This document shows positions 53,759 to 63,212 of a DNA stretch of 64,000 nucleotides, piece after piece. The position numbers and the translations under genes were made by a program. The DNA is taken from positions 186,001 to 250,000 of the forward strand of contig CAJTLN010000004.1 of assembly GCA_910577505.1 (NCBI GenBank), read 5' to 3'. Below the pieces are notes generated by a model. The model was not told where the DNA came from. It ran no database searches and was given only the letters and a program-made list of their open reading frames with translations. The DNA is from an uncultured Bacilli bacterium. GTDB lineage: Bacteria > Bacillota_I > Bacilli_A > RF39 > UBA660. The first letter of the stretch is position 1, and each line of letters begins with the position of its first letter.

Positions 53759-54542
53759 ATTAGAACATCTAACTTGTAAATATGATAATACAATTTTAGA
53801 AGATATTAATTTAAATATATCTCAAAATAAAATAACTTTTATAGTTGGTCAAAATGGTAGTGGAAAATCAACTTTAGGAAATATTTTATCTGGATTAAAA
53901 AATGATTTTAAAGGAAACTTATTTATTAATAAAAAAGAAATAACAAAAAAAACTCCATTACTTGAAATAAGAAAATTAATTGGCATGATATTTCAAAATC
54001 CTAACAATCAAATTCTATTTACTAGAGTTTATGATGATATAAAATTCACTCTTGAAAATATGAATACTAAAAAAGAAGATATAGATAAAATTATTAAAAA
54101 AGCTCTAGAGCAAGTTAATCTTTTAGATAAAATAGATTCAAACCCATATAATTTATCTGGTGGTGAAAAACAACGTCTAGCCATAGCATCCATTCTAGCT
54201 TTAAACCCTAAATATATAATATTTGATGAAGCTACTTCTATGCTTGATATAAATAATCGCCAAGACATATATAAACTATATAAGAAATTAAATAACAATA
54301 ATATTGGTATTATATGCATAACTAATATAATGGACGAACTTATTTATGCTGATGAAATATTAATAATAGATAATAAAAAAATATTTAAATATACTAAAGA
54401 AGAATTATTTAATAATCTTAATATTTTAAAAGAACACAATCTTAATATCCCTTTTACTCTAAAAATAATTGATGAACTAAAGAAAAAAGGAATATCTGTA
54501 AATACTGAAGATGAAATAATAAAGGAAATTTCTTCACTATGA
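53751..54542 (+). CDS. ecfA: ECF transporter ATPase
   Basis: 263 residues. Walker A is VGQNGSGKSTLG, Q-loop MIFQNPNNQ, signature LSGGEKQRLAIAS, Walker B YIIFDEATSML. The H-loop histidine expected after Walker B is Asn here (ICITNIMDE), which is unusual for a sole ATPase. Canonical ECF modules use two ATPases; only one is encoded here, so it may be a homodimer or use a second from elsewhere. It overlaps folT by 8 bases and ecfT by 4. Confidence 0.92.
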   Translation: MIKLEHLTCKYDNTILEDINLNISQNKITFIVGQNGSGKSTLGNILSGLKNDFKGNLFINKKEITKKTPLLEIRKLIGMIFQNPNNQILFTRVYDDIKFTLENMNTKKEDIDKIIKKALEQVNLLDKIDSNPYNLSGGEKQRLAIASILALNPKYIIFDEATSMLDINNRQDIYKLYKKLNNNNIGIICITNIMDELIYADEILIIDNKKIFKYTKEELFNNLNILKEHNLNIPFTLKIIDELKKKGISVNTEDEIIKEISSL

Positions 54543-55111
54543 TTAATGCTCTAATAATATTATGTTTTATTCTTTATAGTACTCTACTCTTCTTTGTAAA
54601 TAACTGGAAAATTATTTTCTTAGTTATAATATTCAATTTAATTCTTCTTGTAATAACTAAAACTAATATCAAAAAATATCTTAATTTCTTAATAAAAAAT
54701 ATTATCTTTATATCATTTATCTTTATTTGTAATATATTTTATGAAAGTATTTTAACTTCACTTTTAATTAGTTTAAAACTTCTACTTGTATTAAACATAA
54801 CCTTTGTTATTACAAATAAATTAACACCAAGTAATTTAAGTGATGGATTCTATTATCTTCTATATCCTTTAAAAATATTTAAAATAGATATAAAAAAAAT
54901 ATCTTTAATAATTACTATTGCTATATCTTTCATACCAATTTTATCTAATGAAGCTAAAAGCATAAAACGTGCTCTTCTAATTAAAGGATTTAGTTTTGAT
55001 TTCAAAAACGTTATAACTAAACCTCATATATATTTAATTACATACTTAAATAACATCTTTAGACTTGTTGAAGACTTGGAAAAAACACTAATAATGAAAG
55101 CATATGAGTGA
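54539..55111 (+). CDS. ecfT: ECF transporter transmembrane component EcfT
   Basis: 190 residues, shorter than usual EcfT (about 260). Hydrophobic helices lie at about 3-20, 24-38, 47-65, 70-95 and 105-130. The coupling motif with Ala-Arg-Gly of EcfT reads AKSIKRALLIKGF here, and a second similar helix ends VEDLEKTLIMKAYE. It links the ATPase to FolT. The stop codon is inside the terminator at 55106. Confidence 0.88.
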   Translation: MINALIILCFILYSTLLFFVNNWKIIFLVIIFNLILLVITKTNIKKYLNFLIKNIIFISFIFICNIFYESILTSLLISLKLLLVLNITFVITNKLTPSNLSDGFYYLLYPLKIFKIDIKKISLIITIAISFIPILSNEAKSIKRALLIKGFSFDFKNVITKPHIYLITYLNNIFRLVEDLEKTLIMKAYE

Positions 55112-55129
55112 AAAATATTTCACTCTTTT
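55106..55129 (+). terminator. Terminator of the folT-ecfAT operon
   Basis: GAGTGAAA (55106-55113) pairs with TTTCACTC (55118-55125) and is followed by TTTT. The stem starts in the last codon of ecfT. A TGTTATAAT promoter for the next gene follows at 55131-55139. Confidence 0.8.
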
Positions 55130-55156
55130 ATGTTATAATAAATATTGGTGATTAAT

Positions 55157-56164
55157 ATGAACGATGAATACCTAAAATTATTTATAGACAATAAATATCC
55201 TAAATTCATTGACAAATATTTAAATACAAAAACCTTAAATAGAATTAAATATATTGGTCAATTCTGTGGTTGTGATTATACTAAACTTTACTCACCACTA
55301 TATTTCTATTCTAGATTTGATCATAGTCTTGTTGTTGCTCATATGACATAGCATTTCACTCACGATAAACTATCAACAATTGCTGCTCTTTTACATGATA
55401 TTGGTACTCCCTGTTTTGCTCATACCATAGATGTCTTACTAAATGATGCAATAAATCAAGAATCATCTGAAATAGATATAATTGAATTAATAAAAAAAGA
55501 TAACGAACTTCTAAAATGCTTAAAAGAAGATAATATTTCTTTAGAAGATTTAAATAATCTATCAAAATATCCTATTCTAGAAAATAAATCTCCTAGATTA
55601 TGTGCAGATCGTTTAGATGGTGTTTTACATACGTGCTATATATGGCTTCATACTCATGCATTAGAAGATATCAAAGAAATATATAATAATATAATTGTTC
55701 TAGATAACGAAGAAAATAAAAAAGAACTAGGATTCACAAATCCTAATATTAGTAAAAAATTTGCAAATATGATTTATATCTATTCAATTGAACTACAAAG
55801 TAATAGAAATAAATTCCTTATGAAATACATTTCTGATGCTTTAAATTTTGCTTTCAAGAAAAAACTATTCACTATCAATGATTTATACACAAAAAAAGAA
55901 CAAGATATCGTTACTATTCTAAAAAGCAATATTTCTTCATGGCAAACATTTACTTCTTCAAATAAAGTAACAAGAACAGATAATATACCAAAACAGTATC
56001 ATATTCATATTGAAACTAAAAAAAGAACAGTAACACCTCTTCTCTTACAAGATAATCAAATAATAAGACTAAATGAAATATCATCATTTAAACCAATTTA
56101 TAATAAAATTAAAAATTATAATGATAAAAAATATGCATATATTAAAGACATTTATGAAATATAA
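55157..56164 (+). pseudogene. HD-domain phosphohydrolase interrupted by a TAG codon
   Basis: A 336-codon frame from the ATG at 55157 (GGTGATT before it). Codon 65 is TAG (55349-55351). The protein reads FDHSLVVAHMT, stop, HFTHDKLSTIAALLHDIGTP, then FAHTIDVLL and RLCADRLDGVLHT, a metal-dependent HD phosphohydrolase. In relatives I recall, the position before HFT is Trp, so TGG to TAG is the simplest change. TAG ends normal genes here (11611, 57665), so readthrough coding is unlikely. Either a young pseudogene or a sequence error. Confidence 0.8.
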
Positions 56165-56190
56165 AAGATTGGAAATTATCCCAATCTTAT
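56165..56190. terminator. Bidirectional terminator between convergent genes
   Basis: AAGATTGG (56165-56172) pairs with CCAATCTT (56181-56188), with A and T runs on both sides; it covers the end of the minus-strand gene at 56187. Confidence 0.8.
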
Positions 56191-56924
56191 TTTTTATCTT
56201 TAGGTACTTTTTTATATCCAACATCTTTACTTTTACCATCACTAATTCTTTTAAAAGCATATCTATTTCTATCATGTACATTACAATATTCAATAAAACT
56301 ATCTAAATTCAATATTTCATAAACACCAAGACTAAGATCTTGAGACATTAGAAAATCATATATTAAATTTGAATCATATCCAGATTCTTCAAGCAATTTT
56401 CTAAACTCTTCTATTTCAGAACAATAATCTAACATAAATAGTCTCGCTCTACCACGTTGTGTAATAATTATTTCTTCATAATCACTATGAGGAACATCAT
56501 TATTCCATATAATAGTTAAATAGTTCTCATTCATTGCTTTAGAAATAGCAACAAATTCTTCAAAATTATAACTTTGTACACTATCTTTTTTTACACCACA
56601 TAATAATTCAACTTTTCTTAAAGCAAGAATTTCAGGATTCAAACATCCAATAAAAGATTTAACTTTATTTCCCTGTACTTCACCAAGTTTTACTTTAGAA
56701 TCAAATCTTTCTAATTCTGTATCACCATTAACTGAATAAATCCCTTTTTCACAATTAAAATATTGACTAAATACATATCCTTTACTAATATCTATACCAT
56801 ACATTGCATAAAACTCATCAATCAAAATTGTCATATCATTTTCATCAACTTTACCAAATCTAATTAAAGCTCCTGCAAGTAGACTTTCATAACTTACGCT
56901 TTCTTTTTCTATTACTTTTGTCAT
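56187..56924 (-). CDS. Unknown cytoplasmic protein
   Basis: 245 residues, GGGAGG before the start. No membrane or signal segment. It is an alpha/beta protein with MTILIDEFYAMYGIDISKGY near the N-terminus, LTIIWNNDVPHSDYEEIIIT mid-protein and a helical C-terminus ending in a Lys-rich tail. No family is recognised. It has its own start region, separate from the gene pair upstream. Confidence 0.72.
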   Translation of the reverse strand: MTKVIEKESVSYESLLAGALIRFGKVDENDMTILIDEFYAMYGIDISKGYVFSQYFNCEKGIYSVNGDTELERFDSKVKLGEVQGNKVKSFIGCLNPEILALRKVELLCGVKKDSVQSYNFEEFVAISKAMNENYLTIIWNNDVPHSDYEEIIITQRGRARLFMLDYCSEIEEFRKLLEESGYDSNLIYDFLMSQDLSLGVYEILNLDSFIEYCNVHDRNRYAFKRISDGKSKDVGYKKVPKDKK

Positions 56925-56981
56925 ACAAAAACCTCCCTTTTGAGTAATATCTATTTTAACATAATAGCTATAATTAATAAA

Positions 56982-57662
56982 TTATTTTTTTAATTCTTTT
57001 CCTTCTTCTAGCTTAGGAGTATCTAAATTAGGAACTGTAGCTATTATTCTTTGAGCCATTCCACTTCCATTTACGTAGTTATAACCAGCCACATAAACCA
57101 TCCCGTCAACAAATATAATATCCAAACAGCGTCCAAGAACATATCTAAATTTTGTTCCTCCATTACCATTCTTTTCTCCTACTTTATCAAAATAAGCTTC
57201 TCCCATTTCTGATGTCCATTTTAGTGGATTATATTGTATAAATCCTTTTCCTAAAGGTACTGCATGATTATATAAAGCTGCTAATACTGCACCTTTACTT
57301 TTATTAGAAATATCAATTATATCTGTATCTATTTCTACACATCCATAATTTTCCTCAGATATCTTTTCAATCGTTAAACCTAAAATCTCTCTATTATATT
57401 TTTCTCTAAATTCTAAAGCAAATTCTGGATTTTCACACTGATCAACATACATAGGTGCTAAAGCAATAAAGCCTACAGTATTATGACCTCTTCTATCTTC
57501 ATCACGTAAGGCAATTTTAAAAGCTAATATCAAATTATCAACATCTATTCTTTCTGGAATCATTTCTGCTATTTTATGATAAAATTCACTTTCTGAATTA
57601 TATCTATTCAAATTACCACAAGCAGCAGCAAAACTTTTCTTAGCATTCTCTAATATTACCAT
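56982..57662 (-). CDS. Unknown protein coupled to the 962-residue protein
   Basis: 226 residues. Two stretches stand out: NTVGFIALAPMYVDQCENP and the conserved-looking GAVLAALYNHAVPLGKGFIQ, followed by FRYVLGRCLDIIFVDGMVY. The pattern suggests a small enzyme or binding domain but I cannot name it. It follows the 962-residue gene by 2 bases, so they are one operon and probably act together. Confidence 0.72.
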   Translation of the reverse strand: MVILENAKKSFAAACGNLNRYNSESEFYHKIAEMIPERIDVDNLILAFKIALRDEDRRGHNTVGFIALAPMYVDQCENPEFALEFREKYNREILGLTIEKISEENYGCVEIDTDIIDISNKSKGAVLAALYNHAVPLGKGFIQYNPLKWTSEMGEAYFDKVGEKNGNGGTKFRYVLGRCLDIIFVDGMVYVAGYNYVNGSGMAQRIIATVPNLDTPKLEEGKELKK

Positions 57663-57664
57663 AA

Positions 57665-60553
57665 CTACTCACACCTCTTAAAATCTCTACTCTTTTTAAG
57701 TCCATATCCATTATTAATTTCTTGTTTAGGTAACTGAATTCCATATCTTTTAACATACTCATTAAACTCCGCTCTCGCATCATCATTATCCATAACACCA
57801 AAATCTGTTGTTCCAAATATATCAATAGTAACATACCAATCTTGTCCAACAAAAATTTTTTTATAATCTTTCATATCAGGTTTGTCCATATTACCATCTA
57901 TTCTATATCTTATACCATAAATCTTAAGTATAGCTTCATCAAGTAAATCAACATCTATATGATTTGTATCACTTATACATAAAACTTTATCTCTTGGTTC
58001 TTTATACTGAATACCGACTTCACCATAACGTGTTTTTTCTGGTACTTCACCCGCTAAAATACTTTGTGATGACGAGTCATAAACATAAACATCTCTTTCT
58101 AGTGGACGAGCAACTATTCCTTCTACCTTTTTTAAATCATGGAATCTAAAATCGGACTTACCTACAGTAACTACTTTAATACGTTGAAGTTCATCTTCTT
58201 CATTAGCAGATAAACTAATTATCTCGCTTGCAACACTCTTATAAACATCAACCAGCTTTATTTCATCACTATATGCTCCATGAATTGCACTACCTGCTTC
58301 TACACTATCAAAACAAACAACATCTCCATTACGCCATAACCAACTTTGACATAAAAATTTTCCTTCATGATAGACAACAAAAGTTCTACCATTAACAGAA
58401 TTCATAGAATGTTTTAATGCGGAATAAGAAATACCATGTACTGTAAAACAACAATGTGATAAATATCCAACTGCTACAGCAAGAGGATTCTTATAATCCA
58501 ATATTTCATACTTAAAAGTTCCCATGCATCCTTTAATATTTGGTATAGTTGAATACTGTCTTTTCTTTGAATAATTAATTAAATCAATTGCATCTTTTAA
58601 TACTTGTTCATTAGTAGTATTTAATTCTTTTAAAGCTCTAATATAACCTATTTCATCTGGTTTCAATTCGACTGGCAAAGTTATATTTTCATAATGTCCT
58701 ATTATTCTTTTAACACTTAAAACATTATTAAGATCTTCCATTAAAGTATAAAAATTATTACACAACTCAACAAAATATTTTTCAAAATCAACTAGTTCTC
58801 TTCTAATCATTTTATTTATAATTGAATGTTCTTCTTTTATTGATCCTTTACCAAATAAGAAATTCATTAAAGCCATATTAATGATTGGTTTCCCCATATC
58901 ATCTATCTCAATCACTTTATAATCAATACCATCAAATAAATTTTCCATTACATTACCAGGTAACCCAGAAATTAATAAATGTTTTCCTCTTTCTTCTCCA
59001 AAATAGCATAATAATTGTAAGCCCATTCTTTCAAAGAAAGATACACTTTCTTCTCCTATATCTTCTTTATTTATCTCTTTATTCCATCTTAGTAATGGTG
59101 TAATATTTATTTTCTCTACTTGCTTATCAGACAAAAATTTAGTAATAAAATCTGCATTCTTACTTAAATTACCACTTTTAGCTAAGTAAATTAATCCTCT
59201 ATATGTTTTAATTTTATAAAAAATATCAAAATCCAACTTGCCTTTAACTAATCTATAAAAAATTCCATTTAGATTTATTTCATCTTCTAAAGTCCCATCT
59301 TTTTCTACTTTAATCATTGTTTGTTTAATGAATTTATCTCTTAAACTAATAAAATATTCATCTTTATCATTTATTATCCTCTTAGCCATTAATTGCCCAC
59401 AAGCAATCATAGCTTCTATATAATCATCATGTATTAATTTAGTCTTTTTAGAAACTTCTAAATCATTAACTAAACCATAAAATTCATCAATACTATATTC
59501 CTTTTCACAACATGAATTAACAAATTTATTTATTAAATTAGTAATTACTTTATCATTAATAAAAGCTTTTAATTCTTCATCTTCATAAGCGTCAGCTAAA
59601 AAATCATAAATAATTGTTTCACAAAAATCATTTCCCCAATAACCAACTTCTGCATTAAATAATTCTAAAGTTCTTTTTAGTCCTAATTTATGAATTTGCT
59701 TATTAAATATTTTTAATAAGTCTTTATCCCCATAACTCTCTTCATTATCAATTTCTTCATCTAATGTATCAAAATTATAATAATATGGATTTCTGTCTCT
59801 TAAATATTTATATCTAGTAATAAATAACTCAAATCTTTCATTAGATAATTCTTCTGTCTTTTCACCAAGTAAATTTAAAATTCTTATAATAATTTCGTTA
59901 GAAGATATATTAATTAGTAATATCTCCATTATTTCATCCATATTTTCTTTCTTAAATAAATCTAGATTTTCTTTAATATAATCATATGCATCATTAGCAG
60001 ATAAATCTTGTAATTTTAATAAAATATCTTCATCAAATAAATCAGGATAAATAACTCTTATTCTTTTTCGAGCTTCTTCACAAACAGAATAATAAAAGTT
60101 ATCAAAAGAAGTATCTTCTTCATCAAATATATCTCTATATTTTTCTAAAGTTCTTGCTTGATACTTATCACTCATATTAATTATAAATGTCTCCAAAATC
60201 ATAGAAGGAAATTCTTTAGCATATCCATTTAAAATATTTATTATTTCTTCATCTGTTAATATTCCTATAGCTTCTATCCATATCGCCATTGGAAATTCTT
60301 TCATAGCATCTAATGATATATCACCCAAGAACTTCTTTCCACAAGCCATAATATGTAAATGCATTATTGCTTCTAAAAAAGCCCCATCTTTAAACATTTG
60401 ATGTGTATTTGCTTTATGTGCTAAAACATCTAAAACCATTTGTTGTTCATAAAAATCTATATTTTTCTTACTTTTATAATATTCATCAAAAAGTTTTGAA
60501 GCTTTAGATAAAGGTAACCTAAAAATTCTATTTAATAGAAGCTTAAAATTCAT
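57665..60553 (-). CDS. Large helical-repeat protein with a PcfJ-like C-terminal region
   Basis: 962 residues from the ATG at 60553 after AAGGGGTG. Residues 1-650 are helical without hydrophobic segments and look like a solenoid. Around 700-790 a different domain appears: VGYLSHCCFTVHGISYSA, NGRTFVVYHEGKFLCQSWLW, VVCFDSVEA. This His-Cys-Cys ... fDxvE arrangement reminds me of PcfJ-like proteins of plasmids and phages, but the match is weak. The C-terminal 120 residues hold a compact domain (VTIDIFGTTDFGVMDNDD). Function unknown. The longest gene in the window. Confidence 0.72.
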   Translation of the reverse strand: MNFKLLLNRIFRLPLSKASKLFDEYYKSKKNIDFYEQQMVLDVLAHKANTHQMFKDGAFLEAIMHLHIMACGKKFLGDISLDAMKEFPMAIWIEAIGILTDEEIINILNGYAKEFPSMILETFIINMSDKYQARTLEKYRDIFDEEDTSFDNFYYSVCEEARKRIRVIYPDLFDEDILLKLQDLSANDAYDYIKENLDLFKKENMDEIMEILLINISSNEIIIRILNLLGEKTEELSNERFELFITRYKYLRDRNPYYYNFDTLDEEIDNEESYGDKDLLKIFNKQIHKLGLKRTLELFNAEVGYWGNDFCETIIYDFLADAYEDEELKAFINDKVITNLINKFVNSCCEKEYSIDEFYGLVNDLEVSKKTKLIHDDYIEAMIACGQLMAKRIINDKDEYFISLRDKFIKQTMIKVEKDGTLEDEINLNGIFYRLVKGKLDFDIFYKIKTYRGLIYLAKSGNLSKNADFITKFLSDKQVEKINITPLLRWNKEINKEDIGEESVSFFERMGLQLLCYFGEERGKHLLISGLPGNVMENLFDGIDYKVIEIDDMGKPIINMALMNFLFGKGSIKEEHSIINKMIRRELVDFEKYFVELCNNFYTLMEDLNNVLSVKRIIGHYENITLPVELKPDEIGYIRALKELNTTNEQVLKDAIDLINYSKKRQYSTIPNIKGCMGTFKYEILDYKNPLAVAVGYLSHCCFTVHGISYSALKHSMNSVNGRTFVVYHEGKFLCQSWLWRNGDVVCFDSVEAGSAIHGAYSDEIKLVDVYKSVASEIISLSANEEDELQRIKVVTVGKSDFRFHDLKKVEGIVARPLERDVYVYDSSSQSILAGEVPEKTRYGEVGIQYKEPRDKVLCISDTNHIDVDLLDEAILKIYGIRYRIDGNMDKPDMKDYKKIFVGQDWYVTIDIFGTTDFGVMDNDDARAEFNEYVKRYGIQLPKQEINNGYGLKKSRDFKRCE

Positions 60554-60610
60554 AAAAAGCACCCCTTAAATTGTTTCTTATACTATCAAAAAATTTATCT
60601 TTACACAATA

Positions 60611-60637
60611 AAAAAGTATTAAATAAATTAATACTTT
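60611..60637 (-). terminator. Terminator of the paralogue array
   Basis: AAAGTATTAA (60613-60622) pairs with TTAATACTTT (60628-60637); minus-strand T-run after it. Confidence 0.7.
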
Positions 60638-60668
60638 CTAATATATTTTATATATAAATTTCTAATTA

Positions 60669-61667
60669 CTATCTTCTCATATATCTTTCCATCATTGACT
60701 TAGTTAATTTTTTATCACTAGAGGATGGAGTTGATTCAGGTTTAATCACTGGTTGAGCAGGGTGTTCTTCTGTTGGAATAACAAAAGGACACTCATCTTC
60801 AACTATAGTACTTTGCATACTTAAAATTGATTTTAAAATTGCACTTTCCATATCATCACTTCTAGATGGTTTAGGCGCCACTACAGGACTTGCAATTACT
60901 GGAAAAACATTTGATTGAAAACTTGAATCAAGAGCACTTGGCTGACTTGACTGTAATGGTGCAGTTAATTTTTTTGCCTCTTCTAATTCTGAACTTACAC
61001 TACGACCTAATTGTGATTCTTGAAATTTTATTTCATTAGCAGCAGTTAATTCTTTTAATATAAAGTCTAATCTTTCACTATCAGTTAAATCTGGATATGA
61101 TAATTTTACAGTTATTAAATTCTTAGCTACATCAATAATTTCTGGAAAAGCACTAAAGTCTGAATTTAATGCAGAATCTTCTAATAAAGTATGAATTCTT
61201 GTACCACCCAAGCTTAAACAATCGTCTCTACATATATTTATTACATCATCTAAACAAACTGGTTTATTTAAATCAAACTTTTTATCGATTCTTTCAAAAT
61301 CATCTGATGAAGCAATAAAATCACAAGTTTTGGCATATTTACTATCTGAAATATCTCTAACGCCACGTTGAACTTCAAAAGTTTTACCTTTTAATAAAGA
61401 AAAATACTTAGCTAAAAATACTGATAAATCTCCTCTTGTAAAAGTTGTTGTTTCTTTAAAAATTCTATCATATCTATCATATGTATCAGAAATACGCTCT
61501 AATTCTTCTTCCATTCTGGCTCTTTTAGCTTTTAGCTTTGCTTTATCAGCACTAAACAAACCTATTTTAAAATCTTTCAATTCTTTTTCAATTTTTCCAT
61601 ATTTTTTTTCTAAATAAGATACATAACTAATTACATCTTCACAAGTTTTTAAACCTTTTACTTCCAT
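60669..61667 (-). CDS. Array paralogue 1: coiled-coil protein with long C-terminal tail
   Basis: 332 residues from the ATG at 61667 after AGGGGG. The shared core (1-225) has an N-terminal coiled coil with CEDVISYVSYLEKKYGKIEK, FKETTTFTRGDLSVFLAKYF, GKTFEVQRGV and a late DFSAFPEIIDVAKNLITVKL with SDSERLDFIL. Unlike its neighbours it carries a 100-residue Ser/Pro-rich, disordered-looking C-terminus ending SMMERYMRR. No known family. Confidence 0.75.
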   Translation of the reverse strand: MEVKGLKTCEDVISYVSYLEKKYGKIEKELKDFKIGLFSADKAKLKAKRARMEEELERISDTYDRYDRIFKETTTFTRGDLSVFLAKYFSLLKGKTFEVQRGVRDISDSKYAKTCDFIASSDDFERIDKKFDLNKPVCLDDVINICRDDCLSLGGTRIHTLLEDSALNSDFSAFPEIIDVAKNLITVKLSYPDLTDSERLDFILKELTAANEIKFQESQLGRSVSSELEEAKKLTAPLQSSQPSALDSSFQSNVFPVIASPVVAPKPSRSDDMESAILKSILSMQSTIVEDECPFVIPTEEHPAQPVIKPESTPSSSDKKLTKSMMERYMRR

Positions 61668-61741
61668 ATTATATATCCCCCTTAATTGCAAAAATTATAT
61701 AACATATTACCATTTTAGTCAAAAATTCCCCTTATTTTTCC

Positions 61742-62449
61742 TCATTTATTATCAGGATAATTTTTTTCCAATTTATGACCTACTTCATTATCGTCAGAAT
61801 GACTAACTGCATTAAATTCTAAACAAGTATTATTTAAAATAGTCATTAATCTTTTTTGATCACTCATTTCTGGATGAGATAGTTTTAAAGATACTAATAT
61901 TTTCGCAGCATTAACTAATTCAGGAAAATCTTCAAAGTCTGAAGACAAATTTTTGCCATCCAATAGTGTTATCTTAAGTGAATCACCTATTAATAAACAG
62001 CAATCATCACAGCTATCAAACAGTTCTTTAAAATCTATAATTTTATTTTCATTGTTATTTCCATTTACTTTTTCTAAATCTTTCTCTGAAATAATAAGAT
62101 CATATGAAATTACAGAATAATACTGCCCTTTATCAGAAACTCCATTTAAACTAACATATTTTTTTCCATAAACAATTGAAAAATAATATACCAAAAAACG
62201 CACAATATCTTGCCTTCTAAAAGTAGTTGCATCTCTTAAAAATTTATCATAATATTCATATGTTTTAACATAACTAATCAATCTTTTTTTTATTTCTCTT
62301 CTTTGATCTTCTTTTGTTTTTTTACCTTTAAGTTCAAAAACTCCTATAGTTATATCATTTAGTTCTTTACTTTCTTGATTATACATTGTATCAAGTGAAT
62401 CTAAATACTGAACTATTTCATCATATGTTTTAAAATTTATATTTTCCAT
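61742..62449 (-). CDS. Array paralogue 2: coiled-coil protein
   Basis: 235 residues. Same core as its neighbours: YDEIVQYLDSLDTMYNQESK, ELNDITIGVFELKGKKTKED, RDATTFRRQDIVRFLVYYF, then LSSDFEDFPELVNAAKILVS and HPEMSDQKRLMTIL. Cytoplasmic, helical. It begins 10 bases after paralogue 3 ends, in the same operon. Function unknown. Confidence 0.75.
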   Translation of the reverse strand: MENINFKTYDEIVQYLDSLDTMYNQESKELNDITIGVFELKGKKTKEDQRREIKKRLISYVKTYEYYDKFLRDATTFRRQDIVRFLVYYFSIVYGKKYVSLNGVSDKGQYYSVISYDLIISEKDLEKVNGNNNENKIIDFKELFDSCDDCCLLIGDSLKITLLDGKNLSSDFEDFPELVNAAKILVSLKLSHPEMSDQKRLMTILNNTCLEFNAVSHSDDNEVGHKLEKNYPDNK

Positions 62450-62459
62450 ACATTCACCA

Positions 62460-63170
62460 CTATCTTTTACTACTAAATACTTCTGAAAGACTCATATCAC
62501 TTGTTCTTTTACCATTAGGATACTTTTTATTAAATGATTTTGTTTTCCAATTTAAACGACAATTAGACAATGTAGCTCCAAGTACTTTAGATAAACGTTC
62601 TTCATCACTCATCATAGGATAAGCAATATACAAATCTACAAGCTTTTTACCAACTTCTAATAACTCAGGAAAATTTTTAAAATCATCAGTCAACCCATCA
62701 CAACCAAGTAAAGAACAATAATAATCTTCATTTAATCTTATATATCTGTCCTCTAAATTATCATTTATAAATGAATAAGAAACGTACTCATCCAAATTGC
62801 CTCCATTAATTTGAAGAATCATTGCATCAGTTGCTGAACAAATAAATCTATATTTTGAATACGTAGACGTCCTACCACACGATTCTACTCTTTCAGCTTT
62901 ACATGCTAAATATCTAGTATCAGTATTTTTAGACAAATAATCTACTAAAAAACAAGTCAACAATTCTATATCAAAACTTGTCGCTGATTGAATAAATTTA
63001 TTGTAATATTTAAACTCCTTTTTTAACTCTTTTAATCGATTTCGTAATTCTCTTTTCTCATCATTAAAAAATTGAAAACCAATCTCAGACAATCTTTTTG
63101 TAATTTCTTTTTCTCTAACAACACAGAAACATAAATAATTCATTATTTCTTCGTAGCTCTTATATTTCAT
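62460..63170 (-). CDS. Array paralogue 3: coiled-coil protein
   Basis: 236 residues from the ATG at 63170 after GGAGG. Core: YEEIMNYLCFCVVREKEITK, IQSATSFDIELLTCFLVDYL, KNTDTRYLACKAERV, FKNFPELLEVGKKLVDLYIA, MMSDEERLSKVLG. It is closest to paralogue 4, sharing the phrases SKNTDTRYL/SKNTDTKYI and a similar last stretch (KSFNKKYPNG; MSLSEVFSSKR). Function unknown. Confidence 0.75.
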   Translation of the reverse strand: MKYKSYEEIMNYLCFCVVREKEITKRLSEIGFQFFNDEKRELRNRLKELKKEFKYYNKFIQSATSFDIELLTCFLVDYLSKNTDTRYLACKAERVESCGRTSTYSKYRFICSATDAMILQINGGNLDEYVSYSFINDNLEDRYIRLNEDYYCSLLGCDGLTDDFKNFPELLEVGKKLVDLYIAYPMMSDEERLSKVLGATLSNCRLNWKTKSFNKKYPNGKRTSDMSLSEVFSSKR

Positions 63171-63212
63171 AAATAACCTCCACACAATTAAGTATCAATA
63201 CTAAACACCATA

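Noticed and set aside
55349..55351. TAG or TAA recoded as an amino acid
   Set aside because: TAG ends normal genes at 11611 and 57665 and TAA ends most genes; no suppressor tRNA is seen in the window.
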